This document shows, one piece after another, positions 49,192 through 57,532 of a stretch of 64,000 nucleotides of DNA. The translations under genes were made by a program, and so were the position numbers. Under the pieces are notes generated by a model, which saw nothing but the letters and a program-made list of their open reading frames with translations, was not told the DNA's origin and did no database searches. The DNA is taken from assembly GCF_947487915.1 (NCBI RefSeq), contig NZ_CANKYH010000009.1, positions 124,001-188,000 of the forward strand, in the 5' to 3' direction. This stretch comes from an uncultured Serinicoccus sp. (GTDB lineage Bacteria > Actinomycetota > Actinomycetes > Actinomycetales > Dermatophilaceae). Position 1 is the first letter of the stretch; each line of letters starts with the position of its first letter.

Positions 49192-50504
49192 ACGAGCAGA
49201 ACCGGCCCGACGCCGGCGAGGAGCAGTCCGTCGCGGCGACGCCTCCCGCTGAGGCGGGCAGCGAGACCGGCGGACCCACCGTGCGGGAGCAGGAGCGCCC
49301 CGGTGTCCTCCAGCAGATCCTCGGCGGCAGCGCCCTCATGTCGGTGCTCGCCGTCGTCCTGGCCCTCTTCATCGGCGGCCTCCTCATCGCCTTCGCCGAC
49401 GAGGACACGAGGGAGGCGGCGACCTACTTCTTCGCGCGGCCCTTCGACACCATCTCGGCCGGGCTGAGCGCCATGGCCGAGGCCTACGTCGCGATGTTCC
49501 GCGGCTCGGTCTTCGACTGGCAGGCGGCGACCTTCGCCGGCATGGTGAACCCGCTCACCGAGTCGATGGTCTTCGCCGTCCCGCTCATCCTGGCCGGCCT
49601 CGGCATCGCCGTCGGCTTCCGCGCCGGCCTGTTCAACATCGGCGCGCAGGGGCAGATCATCGTCGGCGCCATCGGGGCCGCCTGGCTGGGCTTCGCCTTC
49701 GACCTGCCCCCGGTGATCCACCTGCTGGCCGCGATCCTCGGCGGCGCGATCGGCGGCGCCGTCTGGGGAGGCATCCCTGGCGTCCTCAAGGCGCGGTTCG
49801 GGGCCAACGAGGTGATCGTCACGATCATGCTCAACTACATCGCCGTCTACCTCATCAGCTACATCCTCAAGCAGCCCGGCTTCAACCCGGGGCGCACCGG
49901 CCAGCGGAGCCCGGCCGTCAGCCCCGACGCGACCTACCCGCTGCTCGTGCCGCAGTGGCTCTGGCCGGACAACGGCTTCCGTCTGCACTGGGGCTTCGTC
50001 GTGGCGATCCTGGCCACGGTCTTCGTCTGGTGGCTCATGGAGCGCTCCACGGTCGGCTTCCAGATCCGTGCGGTCGGCGCCAACCCGGCCGCGGCCCGGA
50101 CGGCGGGGATGTCGGTCGGCCGGATCACCATCATCACCATGGTCGTCGCCGGCGCGCTCGCCGGGCTGGCCGCGACCGGACAGGTCCTCGGCACCGAGCG
50201 CTCGCTCACGGCGGGGGTGGCCGCCTCCTTCGGCTTCGACGCCATCACCGTGGCCCTGCTGGGGCGCTCCCGCCCGTGGGGGACCTTCTTCGCCGGGATC
50301 CTCTTCGGCGCCCTCAAGGCCGGTGGCTTCCTCATGCAGTCGCTCACCTCGACCCCGATCGACATCGTGCTCGTGGTGCAGTCGCTCATCGTGCTGTTCA
50401 TCGCCGCGCCGCCGTTGGTCCGGTCCGTCTTCCGGCTGCCCGATCCCGACCGCCGGCGACGGCGCAAGGCCGACACCCGCACGACCCAGGAGGCGACGGC
50501 ATGA
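49188..50504 (+). CDS. Nucleoside ABC transporter permease 1
   Basis: A 438-residue membrane subunit of the BPD_transp_2 family. After about 40 polar residues it has many hydrophobic spans; the EAA-like cytoplasmic region is near FQIRAVGANPAAARTAGMSVGR, and the conserved GANEVIVTIMLNYIAVYL matches NupP/YufP-type subunits. It is coupled by ATGA to both the ATPase and the second permease, and together they form the channel for nucleosides bound by the lipoprotein. Confidence 0.92.
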
Positions 50505-51805
50505 GCACCGCCACCCAGCCGCAGCAGGCCACCCCCTCCGAGGGCGCGGGACCCCAGCGGGCCCGCCCCAAGGTGAGCCTCAAGGCGACGGTCGTCTACG
50601 CCCTCGCCGCCCTGGTGACCCTCTTCGCCTGGGTGCTCGACACCCCCGCGGACACGCGCACCACCTTCCAGTTCGGCACGAGCGGCGACGTCGTGAGCAT
50701 CCCGAACATCCCGGTCCCGGCGCTGGGCTTCCTCGTGGTGCTGCTGGTGGTCATGCTCGCGGCCACCGGCTTCTCCTTCTGGCGCTGGCGGGAGCGGCGG
50801 CCGCTGCCCGCCTGGACGCACGTCGTCGTGGGGGTCGCCTTCGTCCTGGCCTTCCTCACCTTCGTCGGGGCCGGCCGCAGCACGGTCATCCCCATGGTCT
50901 CGCTGCTCGCGGGGGCGCTCGCGCTCTCGGTGCCGCTCGTCTTCGGCGCCATGTCGGGTGTCATCTGCGAGCGCTCGGGCATCATCAACATCGCCATCGA
51001 GGGCCAGCTGCTCTTCGGTGCCTTCATGGGTGCCGTCGTCGCCTCCGCGGCGGGATCGGCCTACCTCGGGCTCGTCGCAGCACCGCTCGCCGGTGCCCTC
51101 GTCGGGGCCGGGCTGGCGTGGTTCTCGGTGTCCTTCCGGGTCAACCAGATCATCGTCGGCGTCGTGCTCAACACCCTCATCATCGGGCTGACCGGCTTCC
51201 TGTTCTCGACCGTGCTGTCGGACAACAAGGCGCTGTGGAACAGCCGGATGCCCTTGCCCCGCATCCGGATCCCGCTGCTGGCGGACATCCCCGTCATCGG
51301 GCCGGTGCTGTTCAACCAGACGATCCTGGTCTACCTCATGTACGCCCTGATCTTCGGCCTGCAGTTCATGCTCTTCCGCAGCCGCTGGGGCCTGCGCACG
51401 AGGGCCGTGGGCGAGCACCCGAAGGCGGCGGACACGGTGGGGATCAAGGTCAACGTCCGTCGGGTCTGGAACACCATCCTCGGCGGGGCCATCGCCGGGC
51501 TGGGCGGGGCCTTCTTCACCGTCGGCTCGGGGCTCGCCTTCGGGCGGGAGATGTCGGCCGGGCAGGGCTACATCGCGCTGGCCGCCATGATCCTCGGGAA
51601 GTGGAACCCCTGGGGCGCGGTCATGGCCGCGCTGCTCTTCGGCTTCTCCAAGAACCTCGGCAACGTGCTGTCCAGCATCGGCAGCGGCGTGCCCTCCGAG
51701 CTGCTCCTCATGCTGCCCTACGTCATCACCATCCTGGCCGTCGCCGGCTTCGTCGGGCGGGTCCGTCCGCCCGCCGCCGAGGGCGTGCCCTACAGCAAGA
51801 GCTGA
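50501..51805 (+). CDS. Nucleoside ABC transporter permease 2
   Basis: A 434-residue partner permease of the BPD_transp_2 family. Characteristic segments are VPLVFGAMSGVICERSGIINIAIEGQLLFGAFMGA, VNQIIVGVVLNTLIIGLTGFL and GLRTRAVGEHPKAADTVGIKVNVRR, as in NupQ/YufQ proteins. It has an N-terminal extension of about 120 residues with additional hydrophobic spans compared with the minimal family member. It starts in an ATGA overlap and is followed by cdd. Confidence 0.92.
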   Translation: MSTATQPQQATPSEGAGPQRARPKVSLKATVVYALAALVTLFAWVLDTPADTRTTFQFGTSGDVVSIPNIPVPALGFLVVLLVVMLAATGFSFWRWRERRPLPAWTHVVVGVAFVLAFLTFVGAGRSTVIPMVSLLAGALALSVPLVFGAMSGVICERSGIINIAIEGQLLFGAFMGAVVASAAGSAYLGLVAAPLAGALVGAGLAWFSVSFRVNQIIVGVVLNTLIIGLTGFLFSTVLSDNKALWNSRMPLPRIRIPLLADIPVIGPVLFNQTILVYLMYALIFGLQFMLFRSRWGLRTRAVGEHPKAADTVGIKVNVRRVWNTILGGAIAGLGGAFFTVGSGLAFGREMSAGQGYIALAAMILGKWNPWGAVMAALLFGFSKNLGNVLSSIGSGVPSELLLMLPYVITILAVAGFVGRVRPPAAEGVPYSKS

Positions 51806-51863
51806 GCCCGCGGCAGACCCGGTCAGCCGGGCCGGGCCAGCGCCTACCCCCGAGGAGACCCCC

Positions 51864-52259
51864 GTGTCCGAGATCGACTGGCAGCCGCTGCACGACGCCG
51901 CGGTCGCGATGACCCAGCGTGCCTACGCGCCCTACTCCGGCTACCCCGTGGGGGTCGCCGGGCTGGTCGACGACGGTCGTGTGGTGGCCGGGTGCAACGT
52001 CGAGAACGCCGGCTACGGCGTGACGCTGTGCGCCGAGTGCGGGATGGTCTCCGACCTCGTCGCCGGTGGCGGCGGACGGCTGGTGGCGGTGTGGTGCGTC
52101 GACGGCCGGGGCGAGACGATCATGCCCTGCGGTCGCTGCCGCCAGCTGGTGTGGGAGCACGGCGGAGCGGAGTGCCTCCTGCAGACCCCCCAGGGGGTGC
52201 TGCGCATGGACGAGGTGCTGCCGCAGGCGTTCGGCCCGGAGGACCTGGAGCGCCGCTGA
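51864..52259 (+). CDS. cdd: Cytidine deaminase
   Basis: A 131-residue zinc enzyme that deaminates cytidine and deoxycytidine to uridine and deoxyuridine. The zinc ligands and proton shuttle are in LCAECGMV (Cys-Ala-Glu) and MPCGRCRQL (PCxxC), and the substrate pocket in GCNVENAGYG. The GTG start has the ribosome site GAGGAG. It follows the nucleoside importer by 58 bases and is likely read with it, so imported cytidine can enter the uridine pool. Confidence 0.95.
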   Translation: MSEIDWQPLHDAAVAMTQRAYAPYSGYPVGVAGLVDDGRVVAGCNVENAGYGVTLCAECGMVSDLVAGGGGRLVAVWCVDGRGETIMPCGRCRQLVWEHGGAECLLQTPQGVLRMDEVLPQAFGPEDLERR

Positions 52260-52318
52260 GCCGGCGCCCCACGAGCCACAGCGGCCACATCGTGCGGGGA
52301 TATGTACCGCGGCACGGG

Positions 52319-53614
52319 TTATTTCCCCGGTCGCTGCTCGTTTCCCCGCGCGGTGGTGCCGGTGGGACGGCTGGGACCGGAGAGCCACGCGGCCAGGCCG
52401 GTGCCGCGCACCAGCACGGTCGACGTGACGACGGCCACCGCGGGGATGACCCCGAGCTCCAGCTGCAGGCCGAACAGCATGGTCGTGATGACCATGACCA
52501 TGAGCGGCAACGGCACCAGGGCGGCCGTCACCGAGGCGGCGAGCGCCGGGACGGCGACGACGAGCGGTATGCCGGGGACCACCTGGTGGACGAGGACCCC
52601 GGCGACGGCGCCGACGAACACCAGCGGGAAGATCGGACCGCCGAAGAAGCCCCAGCTCATCGAGACCACGAAGGTCAGGACCTTCCCGAGGAGCACCAGC
52701 ACGAGGAGCCCGGCCGTGATGGCGACGCCACCCTCCAGGACCCCGCTCAGCTGGGCGCGGCCGGAGAAGAGGGTGAGGGGGACGGCATACCCCACCGCGG
52801 CGACGACCGCGGCGCCGACGAGGGCGCGGACCACCACGTGGGGGACGCGGGCGCTCCACCGCCGCGAGAGCGTCATGGCCAGGACGCACACCGCGCCCAG
52901 CGCCGCCCCGGCGACCCCCAGCACGACGGCCAGGCCGATCCACCACACGCGCAGGTCGGAGTCGCCCAGGTCGTAGACGGAGAGGAAGGGCGTGCCGAGC
53001 AGGGGGTAGACCACCGCGAGCGCGGTGGTGGCCGAGACGATGCCGGGCAGCATCCGGTGCGGTGCCTCGTGCCAGCGGTCGTGGTGGACCTCCCAGGCCA
53101 CGATCGGCCCGGCGAAGGGGAAGGTGCCCAGGGCGCCGAACACCCCGGAGATGCCCGCGAAGGTGAGGTCCTGCGTGGCCTCCTCACGTCGCTCGTAGCG
53201 CCGGCCCACGGCGGTGCCGAGCCCGCCGCCGAGCGTGCCGAGCGGAGCCTCCGGCCCCACCGAGCCGCCACCGACGAGGCTGATGAGGCCCAGGAGGCCG
53301 TAGCGCACCCCGCGCCGCAGCGGGACCTCGCCCTCGATCATCTCCGCGATGAAGTCGGGGTCGGGACCGGTCAGCCCCGTGCGGTGCCGCACCCACCCGA
53401 CCAGGGCACCCGCGGCCAGCACGACCAGCACGCCCACCAGCGAGCCGGTGAACAGGCCCAGCGGCGTGCCCCCCTCGCCCCAGAGGAGCCGGGTCACCAC
53501 GTGCTCGACGGCGAGGTAGACCACGCAGGCCGCGCCGGCGAGCAGCCCCACGACGGCGGCACCCCCCATGACCCGCCAGAAGTGCGGTCGCACCCCGTAG
53601 CGGGCGGAGGTCAT
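52319..53614 (-). CDS. ClC-family chloride channel/transporter
   Basis: A 431-residue polytopic membrane protein of the ClC family. The segment GGGSVGPEAPLGTLGGGLG around residue 120 corresponds to the GREGP-type motif and keeps the gating glutamate (G-P-E-A-P); TFPFAGPIVAWE follows as the next conserved loop, and GFFGGPIFPLVFVGAVAG corresponds to the GxFxP motif. Whether it is a channel or Cl-/H+ exchanger cannot be told. It is coupled by ATGA to the upstream unknown gene and interrupts the nucleoside-salvage genes on the opposite strand. Confidence 0.85.
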   Translation of the reverse strand: MTSARYGVRPHFWRVMGGAAVVGLLAGAACVVYLAVEHVVTRLLWGEGGTPLGLFTGSLVGVLVVLAAGALVGWVRHRTGLTGPDPDFIAEMIEGEVPLRRGVRYGLLGLISLVGGGSVGPEAPLGTLGGGLGTAVGRRYERREEATQDLTFAGISGVFGALGTFPFAGPIVAWEVHHDRWHEAPHRMLPGIVSATTALAVVYPLLGTPFLSVYDLGDSDLRVWWIGLAVVLGVAGAALGAVCVLAMTLSRRWSARVPHVVVRALVGAAVVAAVGYAVPLTLFSGRAQLSGVLEGGVAITAGLLVLVLLGKVLTFVVSMSWGFFGGPIFPLVFVGAVAGVLVHQVVPGIPLVVAVPALAASVTAALVPLPLMVMVITTMLFGLQLELGVIPAVAVVTSTVLVRGTGLAAWLSGPSRPTGTTARGNEQRPGK

Positions 53615-54276
53615 GACCGTGCGGGAGGCTCGGGCGAGAGCAGGCAGGCCCGGGGCAGGCCGGCCTCGAGGGCGAGCCGCCCGGCCTCCGGGCTGCGCGC
53701 GAGGTAGAGCACCTGGCCGTCGATCTCGGCGACCCGCTCGTGCAGGGTGCTCATCGTGCCCGCGTCGACGACCACGCGCCCCTGCTCCGGCGGCAGGAAG
53801 GTGTCCTCGCCGAAGGTGCCCGAGCGGTCCTGGCGGGCCACCGTCGAGACGTCCATCGGACGCTGGCCCAGGGCCTCGGCCAGCACGCGCAGCGTGCCGG
53901 CCGCCTGTCCCCGCGGCTCGCCCCCGTCGGCGGGGACGGAGAAGCGGACCTCCGGGCCGTCCTCGTGGATCTCCTGGACGACCCACCGGGCGCGGCGCTC
54001 GCGGGTCATCACGGCGTAGGTCAGGGCCGGGCGGTCGTCCAGCCGCGCCTCGGTGGCCACCACGAGCGCCTGCGGGTCCAGCCCCACGGCCATCGTCGTC
54101 GCGGCCGACATCGTCGCCTCGATGCGCAGGGTCGACACCGTCGCCAGGACGCGGTCGTTGCGCACGGCGACGATGGTGGGGAACATCGGTTGCGGGTCCT
54201 GCGTCACACTCCGGGAACGCCGCAGCAGATCCGTGACCGGCGGCGCGACGAGAGCCATGATGTCAGCGATGAGCAC
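53611..54276 (-). CDS. Unknown protein (up to 221 residues) coupled to the ClC gene
   Basis: I do not recognise this protein. It is soluble by composition, with an alternating hydrophobic pattern that suggests a mixed alpha/beta fold (FPTIVAVRNDRVLATVSTLRIEATMSAATTMAVGLDPQALVVATEARL...). No catalytic motif is evident. It ends in an ATGA overlap with the ClC gene, so it may be a cytoplasmic partner or regulator of that channel. The start is uncertain: GTG 54276 is the longest, with in-frame ATGs at 54260 and at 54186, the latter preceded by an AGGA. Confidence 0.6.
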   Translation of the reverse strand: MLIADIMALVAPPVTDLLRRSRSVTQDPQPMFPTIVAVRNDRVLATVSTLRIEATMSAATTMAVGLDPQALVVATEARLDDRPALTYAVMTRERRARWVVQEIHEDGPEVRFSVPADGGEPRGQAAGTLRVLAEALGQRPMDVSTVARQDRSGTFGEDTFLPPEQGRVVVDAGTMSTLHERVAEIDGQVLYLARSPEAGRLALEAGLPRACLLSPEPPARS

Positions 54277-54330
54277 GCAGGCCAGGATGTCACACCGACC
54301 CAGGGCCGGTCAGCGAGAGCGGAGACAGGT

Positions 54331-54987
54331 ATGAAGAAGCCCACCCGGGTGCCGATCTTCGGCATCGTGGTCCTGGTCGTCCTCGTCAACGTCTTCTCGG
54401 GCTGGGACGTGCCGATCGTGCCCATCATCATCGGGCTCGTCGTCTTCAGCATGGTCACCGGCCAGGGGCGCCGCACAGGGTCCGTCGGGGGCAGGCCGGC
54501 GTCCGGCGACCGGCCCGGCACCACCCCGCAGCAGCCCGTGGGCGACACCTCAGACCTGCCGCGGATCGACGTCCCCCGCTACCCCGGCCAGTCCCCGCCC
54601 CCACCCCTGCCCCCGCAGGGTTCCGGCGCCGTCGACGACCACGGCGCGGCGGCATACCCGACCGGCACCTCGACCGACCCCGTCGTGTCGCTGGGGCAGC
54701 TGCACCTGGGACGGCTGGGCCGGGAGCTGGACACCGCCGCACGCACCGGCACCGGGGCGGACGTCGCGCGCCTGCTCGGGGAGATCGACCAGCTCGTCGA
54801 GCGCTCGCTGATGATGCTCTCCGGGGCCCACGGGGGCCCGGGCAGCGGGCGCAAGGAGTTCGAGTCCGGGCTGCGGCGCCTGGCGCGGGAGGTCGACGCC
54901 GCCCGCGGCGAGGAGCCCGCCGGGAGCAAGGTGGCGCGGGTGGTGCAGACCTCCGGCTCGCTCGCCCGGACCGGCCGCCACGGCTGA
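54331..54987 (+). CDS. Small membrane protein with coiled C-terminal region, unknown
   Basis: A 218-residue protein: two close hydrophobic segments in the first 45 residues (VPIFGIVVLVVLVNVFSG and VPIVPIIIGLVVFSMVTG), a long Gly/Pro/Thr-rich linker with the run PPPPLPPQ (about 50-115) and a helical C-terminal region with GQLHLGRLGRELDTAAR and LLGEIDQLVERSLMML. Family not recognised. The ATG has a GGAGACAGG ribosome site. It lies 25 bases before deoA, which has its own possible promoter, so a link to nucleoside metabolism is not established. Confidence 0.65.
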   Translation: MKKPTRVPIFGIVVLVVLVNVFSGWDVPIVPIIIGLVVFSMVTGQGRRTGSVGGRPASGDRPGTTPQQPVGDTSDLPRIDVPRYPGQSPPPPLPPQGSGAVDDHGAAAYPTGTSTDPVVSLGQLHLGRLGRELDTAARTGTGADVARLLGEIDQLVERSLMMLSGAHGGPGSGRKEFESGLRRLAREVDAARGEEPAGSKVARVVQTSGSLARTGRHG

Positions 54988-55000
54988 TCGCGGCATACGT

Positions 55001-55006
55001 CACACT
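55001..55006 (+). promoter_or_regulatory. Possible -10 box CACACT of deoA
   Basis: CACACT ends 6 bases before the deoA ATG. It has A at position 2 and T at position 6 like the other leaderless boxes here, but C at position 1. Confidence 0.35.
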
Positions 55007-55012
55007 GGGCGC

Positions 55013-56302
55013 ATGAGCGAGTCCTTCGACGCCGTGGACATCATCCGGACCAAGCGGGACCGGGGGGAGCTGAGCGGCGAGGAGATCGCCTGGGTCATCG
55101 ACGCCTACACCCGTGACGTGGTGGCCGACGAGCAGATGTCGGCCCTGGCGATGGCCATCCTGCTCAACGGCATGGACCGCCGGGAGATCAGCGACTGGAC
55201 GAAGGCCATGATCGCCTCGGGGGAGCGGATGGACTTCTCCTCCCTCTCCCGCCCGACCGCCGACAAGCACTCCACCGGCGGGGTCGGCGACAAGATCACC
55301 CTGCCGCTGGCGCCGCTCGTCGCCGCCTGCGGGGTCGCCGTCCCGCAGCTGTCCGGCCGCGGGCTCGGCCACACCGGCGGCACCCTGGACAAGCTCGAGG
55401 CGATCCCGGGCTGGCGGGCCTCGCTGTCCAACGAGGAGATGCTGGACCAGCTGGAGGGCGTCGGTGCGGTCATCTGCGCGGCCGGCTCCGGCCTCGCCCC
55501 GGCGGACAAGCGGCTCTACGCCCTGCGCGACGTCACCGGGACGGTCGAGGCGATCCCGCTCATCGCCTCCTCGATCATGAGCAAGAAGATCGCCGAGGGC
55601 ACCGGCACGCTGGTCCTCGACGTCAAGGTGGGGTCCGGCGCGTTCATGAAGACCGAGGCCGACGCCCGAGAGCTCGCCGAGACCATGGTGGCCCTCGGGC
55701 AGGACGCCGGGGTGCACACGGTGGCCCTGCTCACCGACATGTCGACCCCCCTGGGGCTGACGGCCGGCAACGGGGTCGAGGTGGCGGAGTCGGTCGAGGT
55801 GCTGGCCGGCGGCGGACCGCAGGACGTGGTCGACCTCACCGTCGCGCTGGCCCGGGAGATGCTTCAGGGCGCGGGCGTCAGCGACGTCGACCCGGCGGAC
55901 GCGCTCGCCGACGGCCGCGCGATGGACGTGTGGCGGCGGATGATCGCCGCGCAGGGCGGGGACCCGGACGCCCCGATGCCGGAGTCGAAGGAGAGCCAGG
56001 AGATCGTCGCCGACGCCGACGGCGTCCTGACCCGGCTCGACGCCCTGGCCGTCGGGGTCGCGGCCTGGCGCCTGGGGGCCGGCCGGGCCCGCAAGGAGGA
56101 CCCGGTGCAGGCCGCGGCCGGCGTCGTGATGCACGCCAAGCCCGGCGACGAGGTCCGCCAGGGCCAGCCGCTCCTGACCCTGCACACGGACGACGCCGGC
56201 CGCATCGAGCGGGCCGCCGCAGCCCTCGACGGCGCGTGGGCGGTCGGCTCGGCCGACGAGGTGGAGACGGCCGACAGCATCGTCATCGACCGGGTGAGCT
56301 GA
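55013..56302 (+). CDS. deoA: Thymidine/pyrimidine-nucleoside phosphorylase
   Basis: A 429-residue enzyme that splits thymidine (and probably other pyrimidine nucleosides) with phosphate to the base and deoxyribose-1-phosphate. Seen: IIRTKRDRGELSGEEIAWVIDAYT, the phosphate/nucleoside motif SRPTADKHSTGGVGDKITLPLAPLVAACG, SGRGLGHTGGTLDKLEAIPG and LDVKVGSGAFM. Length and order match the family. It is followed by convergent deoC, whose enzyme takes the resulting deoxyribose phosphate after a phosphopentomutase step not encoded here. Confidence 0.95.
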   Translation: MSESFDAVDIIRTKRDRGELSGEEIAWVIDAYTRDVVADEQMSALAMAILLNGMDRREISDWTKAMIASGERMDFSSLSRPTADKHSTGGVGDKITLPLAPLVAACGVAVPQLSGRGLGHTGGTLDKLEAIPGWRASLSNEEMLDQLEGVGAVICAAGSGLAPADKRLYALRDVTGTVEAIPLIASSIMSKKIAEGTGTLVLDVKVGSGAFMKTEADARELAETMVALGQDAGVHTVALLTDMSTPLGLTAGNGVEVAESVEVLAGGGPQDVVDLTVALAREMLQGAGVSDVDPADALADGRAMDVWRRMIAAQGGDPDAPMPESKESQEIVADADGVLTRLDALAVGVAAWRLGAGRARKEDPVQAAAGVVMHAKPGDEVRQGQPLLTLHTDDAGRIERAAAALDGAWAVGSADEVETADSIVIDRVS

Positions 56303-56314
56303 CGACCCGCGCAG

Positions 56315-56353
56315 CGGACGCACGGTCGGACCGCTTCGGACGCGCGGTCGGAC
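56315..56353. repeat. Two 17-bp direct repeats between deoA and deoC
   Basis: CGGACGCRCGGTCGGAC occurs at 56315-56331 and 56337-56353 (16 of 17 identical), 22 bases apart, in the gap between two convergent genes. No stem-loop terminator is obvious there; role unknown. Confidence 0.5.
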
Positions 56354-56389
56354 GGCGCCCCGCCGGTCGGCGCGATGTACGGGCCGGCG

Positions 56390-57157
56390 TCAGTAGCCCT
56401 GCCCGTCGGCCCCCTCGACGTCCGACCCGGGCTCGGGCACGACGAGGGTGCCGGCCTCCTCGCGCTCGCGGGCGCCGGCCAGCAGCGCCTGCGTCGAGGA
56501 CGTGCCGATGCGGGTGACGCCCTCGGCCACCATCGCCAGGAGGGTGTCGATGTCGCGCACCCCGCCGGAGGCCTTGACCTGCATGCTGTCCGGCACGGTG
56601 GCCCGCATGAGCCGCACGTCCGGCAGGGTCGCCCCGCCGCCGGCGAAGCCGGTCGAGGTCTTGACGAAGTCGGCGCCCGCCTCGTGGCTCGCCCGGCAGG
56701 CGGCCTGCTTCTGCTCGTCGTCCAGCAGCGCGGTCTCCATGATCACCTTGACCAGGACGTCGGTGGCGTGGCCGACCTCGACGACCGCGGCGATGTCCTG
56801 CTTGACGGCGTCGAGGTCACCCCCGCGCAGCCGGCCGATGTTGAGGACCATGTCGAGCTCGGTCGCGCCGTCGGCCAGCGCCTGGCGCGCCTCGGCCACC
56901 TTGGCCGCGGTCGAGGTGGTGCCGTGCGGGAAGCCGATGACGGTGCAGACGCGGGTCCGGTGCCCGTCCACCGCGGCGAGCGCGAGGCGGACGTCGGAGG
57001 GACGCACGCACACCGACCAGATCTCGTCGGCCGCGAGCTCGCGACAGGCCTGCTCGACCTCGTCCGGGGTGAGCTCGGGCTTGAGCAGGGCGTGGTCGAT
57101 GAGATCGGCGACGTCCTGCGTGGTCATCGTGGTGCCAGGGGTGATCGTGTGCGACAT
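56390..57157 (-). CDS. deoC: Deoxyribose-phosphate aldolase
   Basis: A 255-residue class I aldolase that cleaves 2-deoxyribose-5-phosphate to glyceraldehyde-3-phosphate and acetaldehyde. The Schiff-base Lys is in DVLVKVIMETALL, with the second conserved Lys in DFVKTSTGFAGGGAT; LIDHALLKPELTPDEVEQAC, VCTVIGFPHGTTSTAAKVAE and KASGGVRD are further family segments. The ATG at 57157 is set by a leaderless-type TATTCT box; an ATG at 57127 is a weaker alternative. It is divergent from the cupin-add pair through overlapping -10 boxes. Confidence 0.95.
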   Translation of the reverse strand: MSHTITPGTTMTTQDVADLIDHALLKPELTPDEVEQACRELAADEIWSVCVRPSDVRLALAAVDGHRTRVCTVIGFPHGTTSTAAKVAEARQALADGATELDMVLNIGRLRGGDLDAVKQDIAAVVEVGHATDVLVKVIMETALLDDEQKQAACRASHEAGADFVKTSTGFAGGGATLPDVRLMRATVPDSMQVKASGGVRDIDTLLAMVAEGVTRIGTSSTQALLAGAREREEAGTLVVPEPGSDVEGADGQGY

Positions 57158-57164
57158 ACCCACC

Positions 57165-57174
57165 AGAATAGGAT
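57165..57174. promoter_or_regulatory. Overlapping divergent -10 boxes of deoC and cupin-add
   Basis: AGAATAGGAT contains TATTCT on the minus strand (57165-57170), 7 bases from the deoC ATG, and TAGGAT on the plus strand (57169-57174), 7 bases from the cupin ATG. The boxes share TA, the same geometry as at manC/pyrD. Confidence 0.7.
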
Positions 57175-57181
57175 CTTGGTC

Positions 57182-57532
57182 ATGCCGACGATGTTGCGGC
57201 CGGTCCGGGTGCCCGGGACCGGGGAGAAGCTGATCCAGGAGCTGGCCGGTGCCGCGAGCACGGGGCAGGACACCGTGTCCGTGGCGCGGATGACCGCGCC
57301 GGCGGGGTGGGACGAGCCGGGGCAGCGGCCCGAGTTCGACGAGATCACCTACGTCCTGGCCGGCCACCTGCTGGTCGAGCACGAGCAGGGGCAGGTCGAG
57401 CTCGGCGCCGGGGAGTGCATCCTGACCCGTGCGGGGGAGTGGGTGCGCTACTCGGCCGGGCCGGGCGGCGCGGAGTACCTCGCCGTCTGCGCCCCCGCGT
57501 TCACCCTGGAGCGGGCGAACCGCGATGGGTGA
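57182..57532 (+). CDS. Small cupin-domain protein
   Basis: A 116-residue single-domain cupin: [56 protein letters not shown] covers both cupin motifs, with Glu/His positions partly kept (E in PEFDEITYV, but no HxH pair). It resembles EutQ-like or ectoine-type small cupins; metal binding and activity are uncertain. It overlaps add by 8 bases and shares a divergent promoter with deoC, so it is embedded in nucleoside salvage, for which no cupin role is known to me. Confidence 0.8.
   Translation: MPTMLRPVRVPGTGEKLIQELAGAASTGQDTVSVARMTAPAGWDEPGQRPEFDEITYVLAGHLLVEHEQGQVELGAGECILTRAGEWVRYSAGPGGAEYLAVCAPAFTLERANRDG

Noticed and set aside
56303-56389. Terminator hairpin between deoA and deoC
   Set aside because: The gap holds direct repeats, not a convincing stem; reported as a repeat instead.
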